Source of the DNA: an uncultured Desulfuromonas sp.
GTDB taxonomy: Bacteria; Desulfobacterota; Desulfuromonadia; Desulfuromonadales; Desulfuromonadaceae
Assembly (NCBI RefSeq): GCF_963666745.1
Contig: NZ_OY762961.1
Span: 2,787,274-2,851,273 of the forward strand
Length of the DNA: 64,000 bases
Reading direction: 5' to 3'
A program made the position numbers and the translations under genes. The notes under the pieces are model-generated. The model had not been told where the DNA came from and did not search any database. It worked only from the letters and a program-made list of their open reading frames with translations. The number at the start of each line of letters is the position of its first letter. The first letter of the stretch is position 1. Shown here in pieces: positions 54,729 through 63,594 of the stretch.

Positions 54729-55652
54729 ATGGTCATCAACCCCGTCTACAACACCATCAACAAAACCTTTGACAAGGTAGAACATGCCTTCGAAGGTGCC
54801 AGCGGTCAACGCCGTATCGGCACCATGATGGTTCTTGTCTTTATTTTCGGCATCAGCGGCATCCAACTCAACCGTTTCGGCTTGCTGCCGCCGCAAATTG
54901 CTTCCATCACCCCGACCAATCACCTCGAAGCCATCGAACTGGTTTTCACGCTGCTTTTGGCCTTTGAGGTCTTAAGCCTGCTGTTCAGCCTGGTGTATTC
55001 CGTATCCATTTCGGTCGGCAAGCAGGTGGAAATCCTCTCGTTGGTGCTGTTGCGGGATATTTTTAAAGAGATTGCCAATCTTCACGAGCCAATCATTTGG
55101 GAAGAAGTATCCGGTCTGGTTCTCGACATTTCGGCCCTGGCGTTTGGTGCTCTGATCATCTTTATCATCCTCAATTATTATTATCGCCAGATCCACCAAC
55201 AGCCACTCTCTCCTGATGACACCGAGACGGCCTCATTCATTATTGTCAAGAAACTGATCGCCCTGCTGATGATGGTCGGCTTTCTGGTGATTTTGGCCTA
55301 CAACTGGTGGTTCAGCCTGTTTTACGGCGAAGAAAACCAGACGTTTGAATCGTTTTACACCCTGCTGGTGTTCAGCGATATCCTGATCATGCTATTCTCC
55401 ATGCGTTACGGCTCCAGCTACCGGGTCGCGTTCCGCAACAGTGGTTTTGCGGTTGCCACCCTGTTGATCCGCGTCGCCCTGATCACGCCGCCGCTGTACA
55501 GTGCCATGCTCGGCGTCGGTTGCGCCTTGCTGGTTCTCGGCATCCGCGTTGCCTACAACTACTACATGCCATCACGCTACCAACAAAAGCGCGAGGAAAA
55601 CCGCCGCAAAAAAGATGCGGACAAAGAACCGATGGTGTGTTTCACAAAATGA
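54729..55652 (+). CDS. Polytopic membrane protein of unknown function
   Basis: 307 aa with six or seven TM helices, e.g. IGTMMVLVFIFGISGIQL, LVFTLLLAFEVLSLLFSLVY and LIALLMMVGFLVILAYNWW, and a charged cytoplasmic tail (QQKREENRRKKDADKEP). Not recognised. GGAGGAG before the ATG. 15 bp ahead of trpB, so likely co-transcribed with it. Confidence 0.7.
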   Translation: MVINPVYNTINKTFDKVEHAFEGASGQRRIGTMMVLVFIFGISGIQLNRFGLLPPQIASITPTNHLEAIELVFTLLLAFEVLSLLFSLVYSVSISVGKQVEILSLVLLRDIFKEIANLHEPIIWEEVSGLVLDISALAFGALIIFIILNYYYRQIHQQPLSPDDTETASFIIVKKLIALLMMVGFLVILAYNWWFSLFYGEENQTFESFYTLLVFSDILIMLFSMRYGSSYRVAFRNSGFAVATLLIRVALITPPLYSAMLGVGCALLVLGIRVAYNYYMPSRYQQKREENRRKKDADKEPMVCFTK

Positions 55653-55667
55653 CAAAGGAGTCTTTTG

Positions 55668-56849
55668 ATGACCCAGCCAGACAGTAACGGCCAATTTGGC
55701 GACTATGGTGGCCAGTATCTGCCACCAGAACTCAAGCAGGTGATGGATGACATCGCCGCCGCTTATGAAGAAATTCGCCGCGATCCGGCGTTTCAACAGG
55801 AGCTCAGCGACCTGCAGCGCCATTATGTCGGCCGCCCCAGCCCGCTCTACTTCTGTCGTCGTCTCACCGAACAACTGGGGGGTGCGGAAATCTATCTGAA
55901 GCGCGAAGACCTCAATCACACCGGAGCACACAAAATTAATCACTGCCTTGGCGAAGCGCTACTGGCCAAAAAGATGGGTAAGACCAAGATTTTGGCCGAA
56001 ACCGGAGCCGGTCAACACGGTGTTGCCCTGTCTGCCGCTTGCGCCCTGGTCGGTATTGACTGCGAAATTCACATGGGTGCCATTGACATTGCCAAACAGG
56101 CCCCCAATGTCACGCGTATGAAAGTGATGGGCGCACGGGTTATTTCCGTTGAACGTGGCACGAAAACACTTAAAGACGCGGTGGATAGCGCCTTTGAAGA
56201 ATACCTGCGTGACCCGCAAAACTTTTTCTATGCCATTGGTTCAGTGGTTGGCCCTCACCCGTTTCCTCAAATGGTGCGGGACTTTCAACAGATTGTCGGC
56301 GAAGAGGCGCGCGAACAGTTTCTGGCTCAATACGAGTGCCTCCCCGATACGTTGATCGCCTGCGTTGGTGGCGGCAGCAACGCGATGGGGCTGTTCACGG
56401 CATTTCTTGATGATGAATCCGTTGAGATTGTCGGTGTTGAACCGTCAGGCCGCGGTCTTGACACCCCGGACCATGCCGCTAGTCTGACCAAAGGCCAGCC
56501 GGGTGTCCTGCACGGTATGCGTTGCTATCTTCTTCAGGACGACCAGGGGGAACCGTTGCCGGTTTACTCCATTGCTTCCGGACTTGACTACCCCGGTGTC
56601 GGACCGCAACACAGTCATCTCAAGGATATCGGCCGGGTGCAGTATGAAACAGCCAGTGATGAAGACTGTCTCAATGCCTTTGTCACTCTGTCGCGTTGTG
56701 AAGGGATCATCCCCGCGTTGGAGAGCGCCCATGCCCTGGCCTATGCCATGCGCATCGCTCCGCAACGCCCCGGCAAGAAGCTGTTGATCAACTTAAGCGG
56801 GCGCGGTGACAAAGATATCGATTTTGTTGCTGAACGGTTGCACCTCTAA
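55668..56849 (+). CDS. trpB: Tryptophan synthase beta chain TrpB
   Basis: 393 aa. PLP lysine Lys89 in [17 protein letters not shown], catalytic Glu in ETGAGQHG, glycine loop [14 protein letters not shown], and the Ser/PLP end [11 protein letters not shown]. It condenses indole (or indole from TrpA) with serine. No trpA lies beside it: the next gene is a YkgJ protein 1 bp away. ATG at 55668 after AAAGGAG; a TTG one codon earlier is disregarded. Full-length, so functional unless trpA is elsewhere; it may salvage indole. Confidence 0.95.
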   Translation: MTQPDSNGQFGDYGGQYLPPELKQVMDDIAAAYEEIRRDPAFQQELSDLQRHYVGRPSPLYFCRRLTEQLGGAEIYLKREDLNHTGAHKINHCLGEALLAKKMGKTKILAETGAGQHGVALSAACALVGIDCEIHMGAIDIAKQAPNVTRMKVMGARVISVERGTKTLKDAVDSAFEEYLRDPQNFFYAIGSVVGPHPFPQMVRDFQQIVGEEAREQFLAQYECLPDTLIACVGGGSNAMGLFTAFLDDESVEIVGVEPSGRGLDTPDHAASLTKGQPGVLHGMRCYLLQDDQGEPLPVYSIASGLDYPGVGPQHSHLKDIGRVQYETASDEDCLNAFVTLSRCEGIIPALESAHALAYAMRIAPQRPGKKLLINLSGRGDKDIDFVAERLHL

Positions 56850-56850
56850 A

Positions 56851-57312
56851 ATGATCTCTATTGCCGGCTGGTGGCGGCACCTGCGACTTCGCTTGACCGG
56901 CAAGGAATTGATCCTTGCCGGCGCTTGCAAACAGTGTGGTGCCTGTTGCCGTCGTCTTCAGCTGGAGCAGGGACGTCGATGGCTTCGTTCGCGACGTACC
57001 TTCAAACGCCTGGTCCAGGACCATCCTGAATTTTCGCGCTTTGAAATTTGCGGACGAGACGCTCAAGGACTGCTGGTCTTCAACTGCACCCTACTGGGCG
57101 ACGACCATCGCTGCCAGGATTATGACAACCGCCCGAAACTGTGTCGGGACTTCCCCCACAAAGGGATCTTTTTCTGTGGCGGAGCGCTGCCACCCGGCTG
57201 TGGCTATCAGGTGGCTGAAGTAACCCCCTTTGCAACCCATTTGCGCAAGGCTCAAAAAAAAATCGCTCCCCACCGTGAGGTAGAGAGCGACCAGAAACAT
57301 AACGAGAAATAA
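56851..57312 (+). CDS. YkgJ-family cysteine-cluster protein
   Basis: 153 aa. Cysteine cluster CKQCGACCRRLQ (about 40-51) and further Cys in HRCQDYDNRPKLCRDFPH, FCGGALPPGC: the YkgJ/UPF0153 pattern. Possibly metal- or Fe-S-binding; function unknown. It begins 1 bp after trpB, so is co-transcribed. Its 3' end contains the terminator of the convergent MCP gene on the other strand. Confidence 0.85.
   Translation: MISIAGWWRHLRLRLTGKELILAGACKQCGACCRRLQLEQGRRWLRSRRTFKRLVQDHPEFSRFEICGRDAQGLLVFNCTLLGDDHRCQDYDNRPKLCRDFPHKGIFFCGGALPPGCGYQVAEVTPFATHLRKAQKKIAPHREVESDQKHNEK
57263..57290 (-). terminator. Rho-independent terminator of the MCP gene, inside the YkgJ gene
   Basis: On the minus strand: TCGCTC-TCT-ACC, TCAC loop, GGT-GGG-GAGCGA (12 pairs including two wobble), immediately followed by nine T. 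It lies about 80 bp beyond the MCP stop and within the coding end of the convergent YkgJ gene. Confidence 0.88.
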
Positions 57313-57370
57313 CCCTGGAAGCGACTCACAGGATTTTAAAAGAACCTACCCGGAGCCTTTCATCGATTGA

Positions 57371-59134
57371 CTAGTAATCAAACCCATCGTCGTTCATGGC
57401 GATTTGCCGTGTCTCTTTAAACACGCGGCTGTCCGCACCAACCCTGGCCGTAATCGCCGTCACAGAACGGTTACTGGTTTTCAATTTGAAACGTGCCACC
57501 ATACGCCTGAGCTGTTCAGCCTGGCTGGAGAGTTCTTCACTGGCCGCAGCCCCCTCCTCAGCACTTGCCGTATTCTGTTGGGTTACCTGGTCAATCTGCC
57601 CTAACCCCTGGTTGACCTGCGAAATACCCTGCGCCTGTTCGTTGCTGGCAACGCTGATTTCGCTGATCAAGTCTGAAACCTTGGTAACGCTTTGAACAAT
57701 GTCGTTCAACCCACGCGAGGTCACATCGGCAATTTCAACACCGTTTGTGGCTTTTTTGACGGATTCTTCGATTAATTCAGACGTTTCATTAGCCGCCTTG
57801 GCACTCCGCGCGGCAAGATTGCGCACCTCTTCAGCCACGACAGCAAAGCCTTTGCCATGCTGTCCGGCTCGTGCCGCTTCAACAGCGGCATTGAGCGCCA
57901 GCAAATTGGTTTGAAAGGCGATCTCATCAATAACCTTGATAATGCGGGAGATATTCTGTCCAGACGCGTTAATATCCGCCATGGCTGCAACCATGTGCGA
58001 CATCTGCTCACTTCCTCGTTGAGCCGCCTTGTGTGCTTCGCCCGACAGCGCATTCGCCTGTCCGGCATTTTCGGCATTGAGTTTGGTCTGTGACGCCATT
58101 TCATTCATGGAAGCGGCGATCTCTTCAAGAGAGCTGGCGGACTCCGTCGCCCCCTGGGACAACGCCTGGCTCGAATCAGAAACTTCTCCAGCCCCTCCCG
58201 CGATCTGCTCACAGGCCTGTTGAATTTGCTCAAGTAACTGCTGCAGATCTTCTGAAACCTTTTTGACGGCTCCACGTAAGGCATCACGGCTGTCTCGCGG
58301 TGTCACATCAAAACGCAGATCCCCTTGAGCCAACAGGTCAAGATTGGCAACAACTTCCCGTTGTAAACTATCCGCAAAAGCATCCATGGCCCGCGCCATA
58401 TCTCCCAGTTCGTCTGGATTCTTTAAATTAAGCCGTTGCTCGAGGTGCCCGGCTTCCAACTCCGCCAGCATCGACACACTCTGACTCAGAGGACGGATAA
58501 TGCTCCGGGCAAAGAAAATGCCCGACGGAATCAGAATCAGCAGCACCACACCAGCCACGGAAAACAGCACAGCATTGGCGGAATCGAGACGACCGTGCAG
58601 CGCGGCGGTTGCAACCGCGGATTCTTCTTTCACAGATTCGATGAGCAGGGTAAGGTCTTGCGCAACACTGCCCAAACCGCCATCAATTTTGTCATCGAGC
58701 TGGGCAAACACATCGTCCGACGCCTCTTGACGAATTGCGCTCACCAATTGGTCTTTTACAACCGGGGTTAACACCTCAACAGTACTTTTAATTCGCCGCG
58801 CAATCGGCTGTTCGTCCGGATGATCTGCCAGAGCCAGCAAATCTCCAAGGTGCCCGTGCAGAAAATCCGTCGCCCCGCCGATATCCTCAAGCACCTCCGC
58901 CGAGACATCTCCCCCTTCTTTGTCGACAATGGCATCCATCGCCGCTAGGTTGAGCACCAACAATTGTTCATTGAAATCATTGAGAAGTTCGAGCTGTTGC
59001 GTTCTTAACTCGAGTTGATCGGCCGAAACTGCAGAAAAAGTATTCGTTCTATAACTCATTGTCGCCATCACAAGCAAACCGACAAAAACCAACACGCCCA
59101 TTGCCGCCATCTTGTTTTTCACCGTCCACCGCAT
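57371..59134 (-). CDS. Methyl-accepting chemotaxis protein
   Basis: 587 aa. TM1 (about 10-27), an extracytoplasmic helical sensor (about 28-185), TM2 (about 190-212), HAMP ([18 protein letters not shown] onwards) and a full signalling domain with tip [21 protein letters not shown]. No C-terminal NWETF-type CheR-docking pentapeptide (ends DDGFDY). The ligand is unknown. AGGAGG 6 bp before the ATG. Divergent from cysK. Confidence 0.93.
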   Translation of the reverse strand: MRWTVKNKMAAMGVLVFVGLLVMATMSYRTNTFSAVSADQLELRTQQLELLNDFNEQLLVLNLAAMDAIVDKEGGDVSAEVLEDIGGATDFLHGHLGDLLALADHPDEQPIARRIKSTVEVLTPVVKDQLVSAIRQEASDDVFAQLDDKIDGGLGSVAQDLTLLIESVKEESAVATAALHGRLDSANAVLFSVAGVVLLILIPSGIFFARSIIRPLSQSVSMLAELEAGHLEQRLNLKNPDELGDMARAMDAFADSLQREVVANLDLLAQGDLRFDVTPRDSRDALRGAVKKVSEDLQQLLEQIQQACEQIAGGAGEVSDSSQALSQGATESASSLEEIAASMNEMASQTKLNAENAGQANALSGEAHKAAQRGSEQMSHMVAAMADINASGQNISRIIKVIDEIAFQTNLLALNAAVEAARAGQHGKGFAVVAEEVRNLAARSAKAANETSELIEESVKKATNGVEIADVTSRGLNDIVQSVTKVSDLISEISVASNEQAQGISQVNQGLGQIDQVTQQNTASAEEGAAASEELSSQAEQLRRMVARFKLKTSNRSVTAITARVGADSRVFKETRQIAMNDDGFDY

Positions 59135-59290
59135 ATCGCACCTCCTGAGCTCTCATTGGACGACCCGCTGCTTTAATGATACAGATATTTTCCATTACTC
59201 TAGTTAGGAATTGATGAGTCTGCAACCACTAGCATATTAATTTTCTTTCTACAATTCAGGCACATAAGGTTTTCTTTCGCAAAATAAAGC

Positions 59291-59315
59291 ATACTTGACT
59301 TATCTGATCAGGTAT
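59291..59315 (+). promoter_or_regulatory. Rrf2-type operator-like dyad upstream of cysK
   Basis: Dyad with arms ATACTTGAC and ATCAGGTAT around a 7-base centre (7 of 9 arm bases match). The ATAC-TGA/TCA-GTAT pattern resembles sites of Rrf2-family regulators (IscR/CymR-like) that control cysteine or Fe-S genes. It overlaps a TTGACT that could be the -35 of cysK. Confidence 0.5.
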
Positions 59316-59386
59316 GTAACTTTTCCATACACAGTGCCGACATCGCTTGATATGCTTTAAAAGCGTTTTAAAAACAGGAGTACGTT

Positions 59387-60295
59387 ATGAAAAATGACCT
59401 ATTACATCTGATCGGCAACACACCACTGATCCGGCTTCCTTTTTTTGAAAGTGATCAGGGTGCTGAACTCTGGGCAAAATTGGAAAGTGCCAACCCAGGT
59501 GCAAGCGTCAAAGACCGGATCGCTCTGGGCATGATTGAACAAGCGGAACAGGATGGCCTGCTGGATGAAGGAGCACACCTGGTGGAACCGACCAGTGGCA
59601 ATACCGGCATTGGCCTTGCCCTTGTCTGTGCCAGCAAGGGCTACCAGCTCACGTTGACCATGCCGGAAAGTATGAGCATAGAGCGGCGACGGTTACTTAA
59701 GGCTTATGGTGCTGAACTGATTCTGACGCCCGGTGCCGAAGGAATGCGTGGTGCCATCAACAAGGCTGAAACACTACGCGACGAAAACGGCTGGTTTATG
59801 GTGCAGCAATTCAACAACCCGGCCAATCCGGCCACACACCAGCGAACCACCGGCCCTGAAATCTACCAGGCACTGGACGGCAAACTGGATGCCTTTGTCA
59901 CCGCCGTTGGGACAGGCGGAACACTGACTGGAGTTGGGCGCTATCTGAAGTCGTGTAATTCCCAGATTGCCGTTATCGCTGTTGAACCGCAGGAATCTGC
60001 GGTCCTCTCCGGAGAAGCTCCCGGTCCACACGGGATTCAGGGCATTGGCGCCGGATTCATCCCCGACGTGCTGGATCGTCAGTTGATCGACCAGGTGGTT
60101 ACTGTGTCCACGCCACAGGCAAAGCAATGTGCGAGAGAACTCAGTAAGCATGGCATTCTGGCAGGAATTTCCAGCGGCGCGAATGTTTTTGCGGCGCGCA
60201 AGATTGCCGCCGAACTCGGACCGGGCCAGCGGGTTGTCACAACACTGTGCGACACCGGAGAGCGTTATCTGTCCACGGATGTCTTCGAAGCATGA
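59387..60295 (+). CDS. cysK: Cysteine synthase (O-acetylserine sulfhydrylase)
   Basis: 302 aa. PLP Lys42 in NPGASVKDRIALG, substrate loop EPTSGNTGIGLAL, phosphate cradle VGTGGTLTGVGRYL, and the C-terminal GISSGANVFAA. Makes cysteine from O-acetylserine and sulfide. ACAGGAG precedes the ATG. The stop overlaps the SNase start (ATGA), so they are coupled. No cysE nearby. A Rrf2-like dyad lies upstream. Confidence 0.95.
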   Translation: MKNDLLHLIGNTPLIRLPFFESDQGAELWAKLESANPGASVKDRIALGMIEQAEQDGLLDEGAHLVEPTSGNTGIGLALVCASKGYQLTLTMPESMSIERRRLLKAYGAELILTPGAEGMRGAINKAETLRDENGWFMVQQFNNPANPATHQRTTGPEIYQALDGKLDAFVTAVGTGGTLTGVGRYLKSCNSQIAVIAVEPQESAVLSGEAPGPHGIQGIGAGFIPDVLDRQLIDQVVTVSTPQAKQCARELSKHGILAGISSGANVFAARKIAAELGPGQRVVTTLCDTGERYLSTDVFEA

Positions 60296-60807
60296 TCAGA
60301 AAACTTACACAGCGCTTAAGTATCGCCCTGCTGCTGACGTTTATGGCGACACTGACATCAGCAGCGCAATCAGGCCAAGTCACCTGGGTCAGTGATGGCG
60401 ACACAATCAGTGTTGAAGGAATCGGGCTGGTTCGGTTATTGGGTATTGATTGTCCGGAAAAAGAGGAATCAGACCGCGACTGGAATTTTTTACGCCTGGG
60501 AAGCTGTGACTGGCAGTGTCTGCGCTATATCGCCAAAGCAGCCAGAACCCGCACCATGGAGCTGTGTCTTCACCAGGATGTGCGGCTCCAGACTGAGGCC
60601 GAAAAATTTGACCGCTATGGTCGCCTTCTCGCCTATGTCTGGCTGGCGGACGGGCGAATGCTCAACCAACTGCTGCTTGAAGAGGGCAGAGCCGTTGTCT
60701 ATCGTCGCTTTGATTTTTCCGAAAAGGAAACATTTCTTAAACTGGAAGAAAAGGCGCGCAAAAATCAACGCGGCATGTGGCTCATCCCAGAACAAGGCGG
60801 ATCATGA
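60292..60807 (+). CDS. Secreted thermonuclease-family (SNase) nuclease
   Basis: 171 aa. Signal peptide (LSIALLLTFMATLTSAA), then an SNase domain: VSDGDTISVEG, RLLGIDCPEKEE with active-site Arg and Asp/Glu, and DRYGRLLAYVWLADGRMLNQ with the second Arg. Two cysteine pairs (SCDWQC, LCLH) are unusual and may form disulfides. Overlaps cysK by 4 bp (ATGA), an odd pairing. Convergent with hsp20, with no terminator visible. Confidence 0.88.
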   Translation: MIRKLTQRLSIALLLTFMATLTSAAQSGQVTWVSDGDTISVEGIGLVRLLGIDCPEKEESDRDWNFLRLGSCDWQCLRYIAKAARTRTMELCLHQDVRLQTEAEKFDRYGRLLAYVWLADGRMLNQLLLEEGRAVVYRRFDFSEKETFLKLEEKARKNQRGMWLIPEQGGS

Positions 60808-60808
60808 C

Positions 60809-61243
60809 TTACCCTTCAGAGTCAACAGTCACTTGGTCCTCGGCGGTCAATCCACTGATTTCAATCCGTAACACCCCCTGATCACAGCTGGCACTCAGGT
60901 GTTCGGAGCGCACCCCGGAGGGAAGATACAAACTGCGTGAAAAAATCCCGCTGGGACACTCCTGACGCTGCAGACGCAAAGAATCGGCTGCGGCCTCTCG
61001 CTGGCCTTCAATCAGAAGACAGTTGTCTTCGAGATGAATACGGATCTGCTCCTGACGGACACCTGGCAAATCCATCAGGATCACCAAACGAGCCCCATCA
61101 CGATCTACGCCGACATCGACCGCCGGCTCCCACTGCTCTGTTGCCGTGCAGGGATCGATAAGACCTCGATCCACCTGCCCCAGAACATCTTCCATCTTGT
61201 CTTGTTGTTTCTGCAACGTTGCCAGCAAAGCGGTTTCTTTCAT
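60809..61243 (-). CDS. Small heat-shock protein, Hsp20/alpha-crystallin family
   Basis: 144 aa. The alpha-crystallin domain runs from about residue 38: AVDVGVDRDGARLVILMDLPG, IRIHLEDNCLLIEGQRE, with the conserved GVLRIEISG near the end. ATP-independent chaperone. ATG at 61243 has GGGG 6 bp upstream; an ATG at 61255 is also possible. Last of a U32-nudC-hsp20 run, 14 bp from nudC. Confidence 0.9.
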   Translation of the reverse strand: MKETALLATLQKQQDKMEDVLGQVDRGLIDPCTATEQWEPAVDVGVDRDGARLVILMDLPGVRQEQIRIHLEDNCLLIEGQREAAADSLRLQRQECPSGIFSRSLYLPSGVRSEHLSASCDQGVLRIEISGLTAEDQVTVDSEG

Positions 61244-61257
61244 TGATTGCCCCATCC

Positions 61258-62115
61258 TTAATCGTTGTTGTGCCCCGTTCCGTATGTGTCAATCAGGTAG
61301 CGCGCAATACTGCGCCTCGATGGCAACCGTGGCAAGTGGTCCACCGAAAACCAGCCGCCATCCTCAAGCTCTGAGAGTTGAATCTTCACGTCTCCACCAG
61401 CGTAATCAGCAACAAATCCGGCCATAATCTGGCTAGGGAAAGGCCAGCCCTGGCTCCCAACATAGCGGATATTATCGACTTCAACCCCGGTTTCTTCACG
61501 CACCTCACGGCGGACGGCATCTTCGAGACACTCACCACTATCGACAAACCCAGCGACAAGACTGTAGCGACCGGGGATCCAGTTGGCCTTGCGCACCAGC
61601 AGCAGCTCATCTCCTCGCCGAACCAGAACAATGACGCAGGGATGGATATGGGGAAAGTGGTGGCGCTGACACGCCGTGCACTGCCGTCCCCAGCCATCGC
61701 CATTCCAGGTGCAGGCGCCTCCGCAGTTGGCGCAATGAGCACTGTTTTTTTGCCAACGCATCAATTGTTGCGCCAGAGCACCAAGCGACAGCAGAGCCAT
61801 GGGTACATCCGGATCGTCAGCCTGCAGATCATGGGCAATCATATCAGTTGCCATCTCCTGGCCAGCGGGCAGGCGCACGACGCGACACGGATGACCGTGC
61901 CATTGACCGATATATAAGGGTGATTGCCCTTGTTCGATAGAGAGGGTTCGAGATAGCTCAAGATCTGCATTGAGCAGCAGAGAAGAGCCACGAAGGACAA
62001 CAAACACGCCTTCGCCGCCGGGATCTTCGAGTGGACCATGGAGTTCAAAGCCTCCGGCGAGACTGTTCCAGTTAAAGGGCAGATCAACTGGTGAATCAAA
62101 CGGTTGTGAAAACAT
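61258..62115 (-). CDS. nudC: NAD+ diphosphatase NudC
   Basis: 285 aa. Zinc ribbon CANCGGACTWNGDGWGRQCTAC, and the Nudix box GFVDSGECLEDAVRREVREETG (both quoted as motif spans at about residues 130-150 and 192-213). The NADH-specific SQPWPFPxS equivalent is GSQGWPFPSQ. Hydrolyses NAD(H) and removes NAD caps from RNA in relatives. Its start overlaps the U32 stop by one base. Confidence 0.95.
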   Translation of the reverse strand: MFSQPFDSPVDLPFNWNSLAGGFELHGPLEDPGGEGVFVVLRGSSLLLNADLELSRTLSIEQGQSPLYIGQWHGHPCRVVRLPAGQEMATDMIAHDLQADDPDVPMALLSLGALAQQLMRWQKNSAHCANCGGACTWNGDGWGRQCTACQRHHFPHIHPCVIVLVRRGDELLLVRKANWIPGRYSLVAGFVDSGECLEDAVRREVREETGVEVDNIRYVGSQGWPFPSQIMAGFVADYAGGDVKIQLSELEDGGWFSVDHLPRLPSRRSIARYLIDTYGTGHNND

Positions 62116-63368
62116 TATTTATCCTCTGTCATCATCGGCTGTCCGGCAACGGTCCAACTGGGTTGAGTTTTTTCTCGGCGTAAGAGGTCGCCCTGTGCCG
62201 CATCGGCAGGAAGAGACATCCAGACACGTGCATTCGGCTGTATCACCGATACCGGCTCGCCTTGTTCAGTGTGGCAGGGTGGCACAGTGAAGGCGCTTTG
62301 TCGCATCTGCGGCCCAATCACTTCGATCGTGTCACCAACGGCAAATCGATTTCTCCCCTCAATCAGGGCACGCCCCTGCTCGACGGCACGAACAACACCT
62401 ATAAAATCATGCGTGCGTCGATAACGGGAATCTTCCGCATGAACGGACGCATCATCGGCAGGGAGATAATCCGTGGTGTAAGGACGATGGCTGACCTTAT
62501 CCAGCTCCTCCCCCCATAACGGATCACAGCAGTAATTGTCAGGATCAGACAGATAGCGATCAATCGCGGCGCGGTAGACCCGTGTTACGGCCGCAACATA
62601 ATACAGTGTTTTCATGCGACCTTCGATCTTCAAACTGTTGACTCCGGCTTTCATCAACTCCGGAATCTGGTCAAGCAAACACAGGTCGCGGCTATTCATG
62701 ATGTAAGTTCCCCGCCCATCTTCCTCAATGGGAAAGTACTGCCCGGGTCGGGTTTCTTCCACCAGAGCATAATTCCAGCGACAAGGCTGGGCACAGGCGC
62801 CTTCATTAGCGCTGCGCGCGGTAAGTGCGGTAGACAGCAGACAGCGTCCCGAATAGGCGACGCACATGGCGCCATGAACAAAAACCTCCAGATCGATATC
62901 GCACTGTTGCCGAACCCGGCAAATCTCTTCAAAATTGAGCTCTCTGGCCAGATTGACACGATCCACTCCCTGTTGCTGCCAGAACAAGCAGCTTTCCGCA
63001 TTGGTGGTGTTGACCTGCGTCGACAAGTGGAGCTCTCGTTCGGGATCAATCTGCTTAATCCGTCTCAACACCCCGGGATCGGAGATGATATAGCCATCAG
63101 TTGCCAGGGGACGCAATGTCTCAAGATACTCATCCAATTGGGGAAAATCTCCCGGTCGCAGGTAGGCATTAAGGGTAAGAAACAGGCGTTTCCCTTGCTG
63201 ATGTGTCAGGTCAATCGCCTCCTTCAACTCAGCGAAAGAGAAATTGCCCGCCGCAGCACGCAGCCCGAACTGCTGTCCCCCGACATATACGGCATCGGCA
63301 CCAAAGCGCAGGGCCGTTTTTAATTTATCCATATCACCGGCTGGTACCAGCAATTCCACTGTGTTCAT
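62115..63368 (-). CDS. Peptidase U32-family protein (TrhP/YegQ-like)
   Basis: 417 aa. The U32 signature is complete: EVFVHGAMCVAYSGRCLLS, followed by NEGACAQPCRWNY with further Cys. The start MNTVELLVPAGDMDKLKTAL is typical. Relatives (TrhP, RlhA) are Fe-S-type proteins needed for prephenate-dependent tRNA/rRNA hydroxylation rather than true proteases. Forms an operon with nudC (1 bp overlap). Confidence 0.93.
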   Translation of the reverse strand: MNTVELLVPAGDMDKLKTALRFGADAVYVGGQQFGLRAAAGNFSFAELKEAIDLTHQQGKRLFLTLNAYLRPGDFPQLDEYLETLRPLATDGYIISDPGVLRRIKQIDPERELHLSTQVNTTNAESCLFWQQQGVDRVNLARELNFEEICRVRQQCDIDLEVFVHGAMCVAYSGRCLLSTALTARSANEGACAQPCRWNYALVEETRPGQYFPIEEDGRGTYIMNSRDLCLLDQIPELMKAGVNSLKIEGRMKTLYYVAAVTRVYRAAIDRYLSDPDNYCCDPLWGEELDKVSHRPYTTDYLPADDASVHAEDSRYRRTHDFIGVVRAVEQGRALIEGRNRFAVGDTIEVIGPQMRQSAFTVPPCHTEQGEPVSVIQPNARVWMSLPADAAQGDLLRREKTQPSWTVAGQPMMTEDK

Positions 63369-63509
63369 AAATAAAGTCGTCCCATTATCTGTCTGTGATT
63401 ATTGCTCAAAAGTCTACGGAGCAGTGACGTCCCTTGTCATTGAGCCGAAACGGCATCAGCATACGTGAAATGAAGAATAAAATCACCTGTCTGACTGCGG
63501 GTTTACTCC

Positions 63510-63538
63510 TTGACAAGTGCATAAAAAGCTTATAAATA
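63510..63538 (+). promoter_or_regulatory. Sigma-70 promoter of the CpoB-like gene
   Basis: TTGACA (63510-63515) and TAAATA (63533-63538) with a 17 bp spacer, within an AT-rich stretch. Start codon follows about 57 bp later at 63595. Confidence 0.6.
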
Positions 63539-63594
63539 TTAGAATATTTTGCATAATTTTATATTTTAGCGCCTCTCATTCCAAGGACTGTTTC

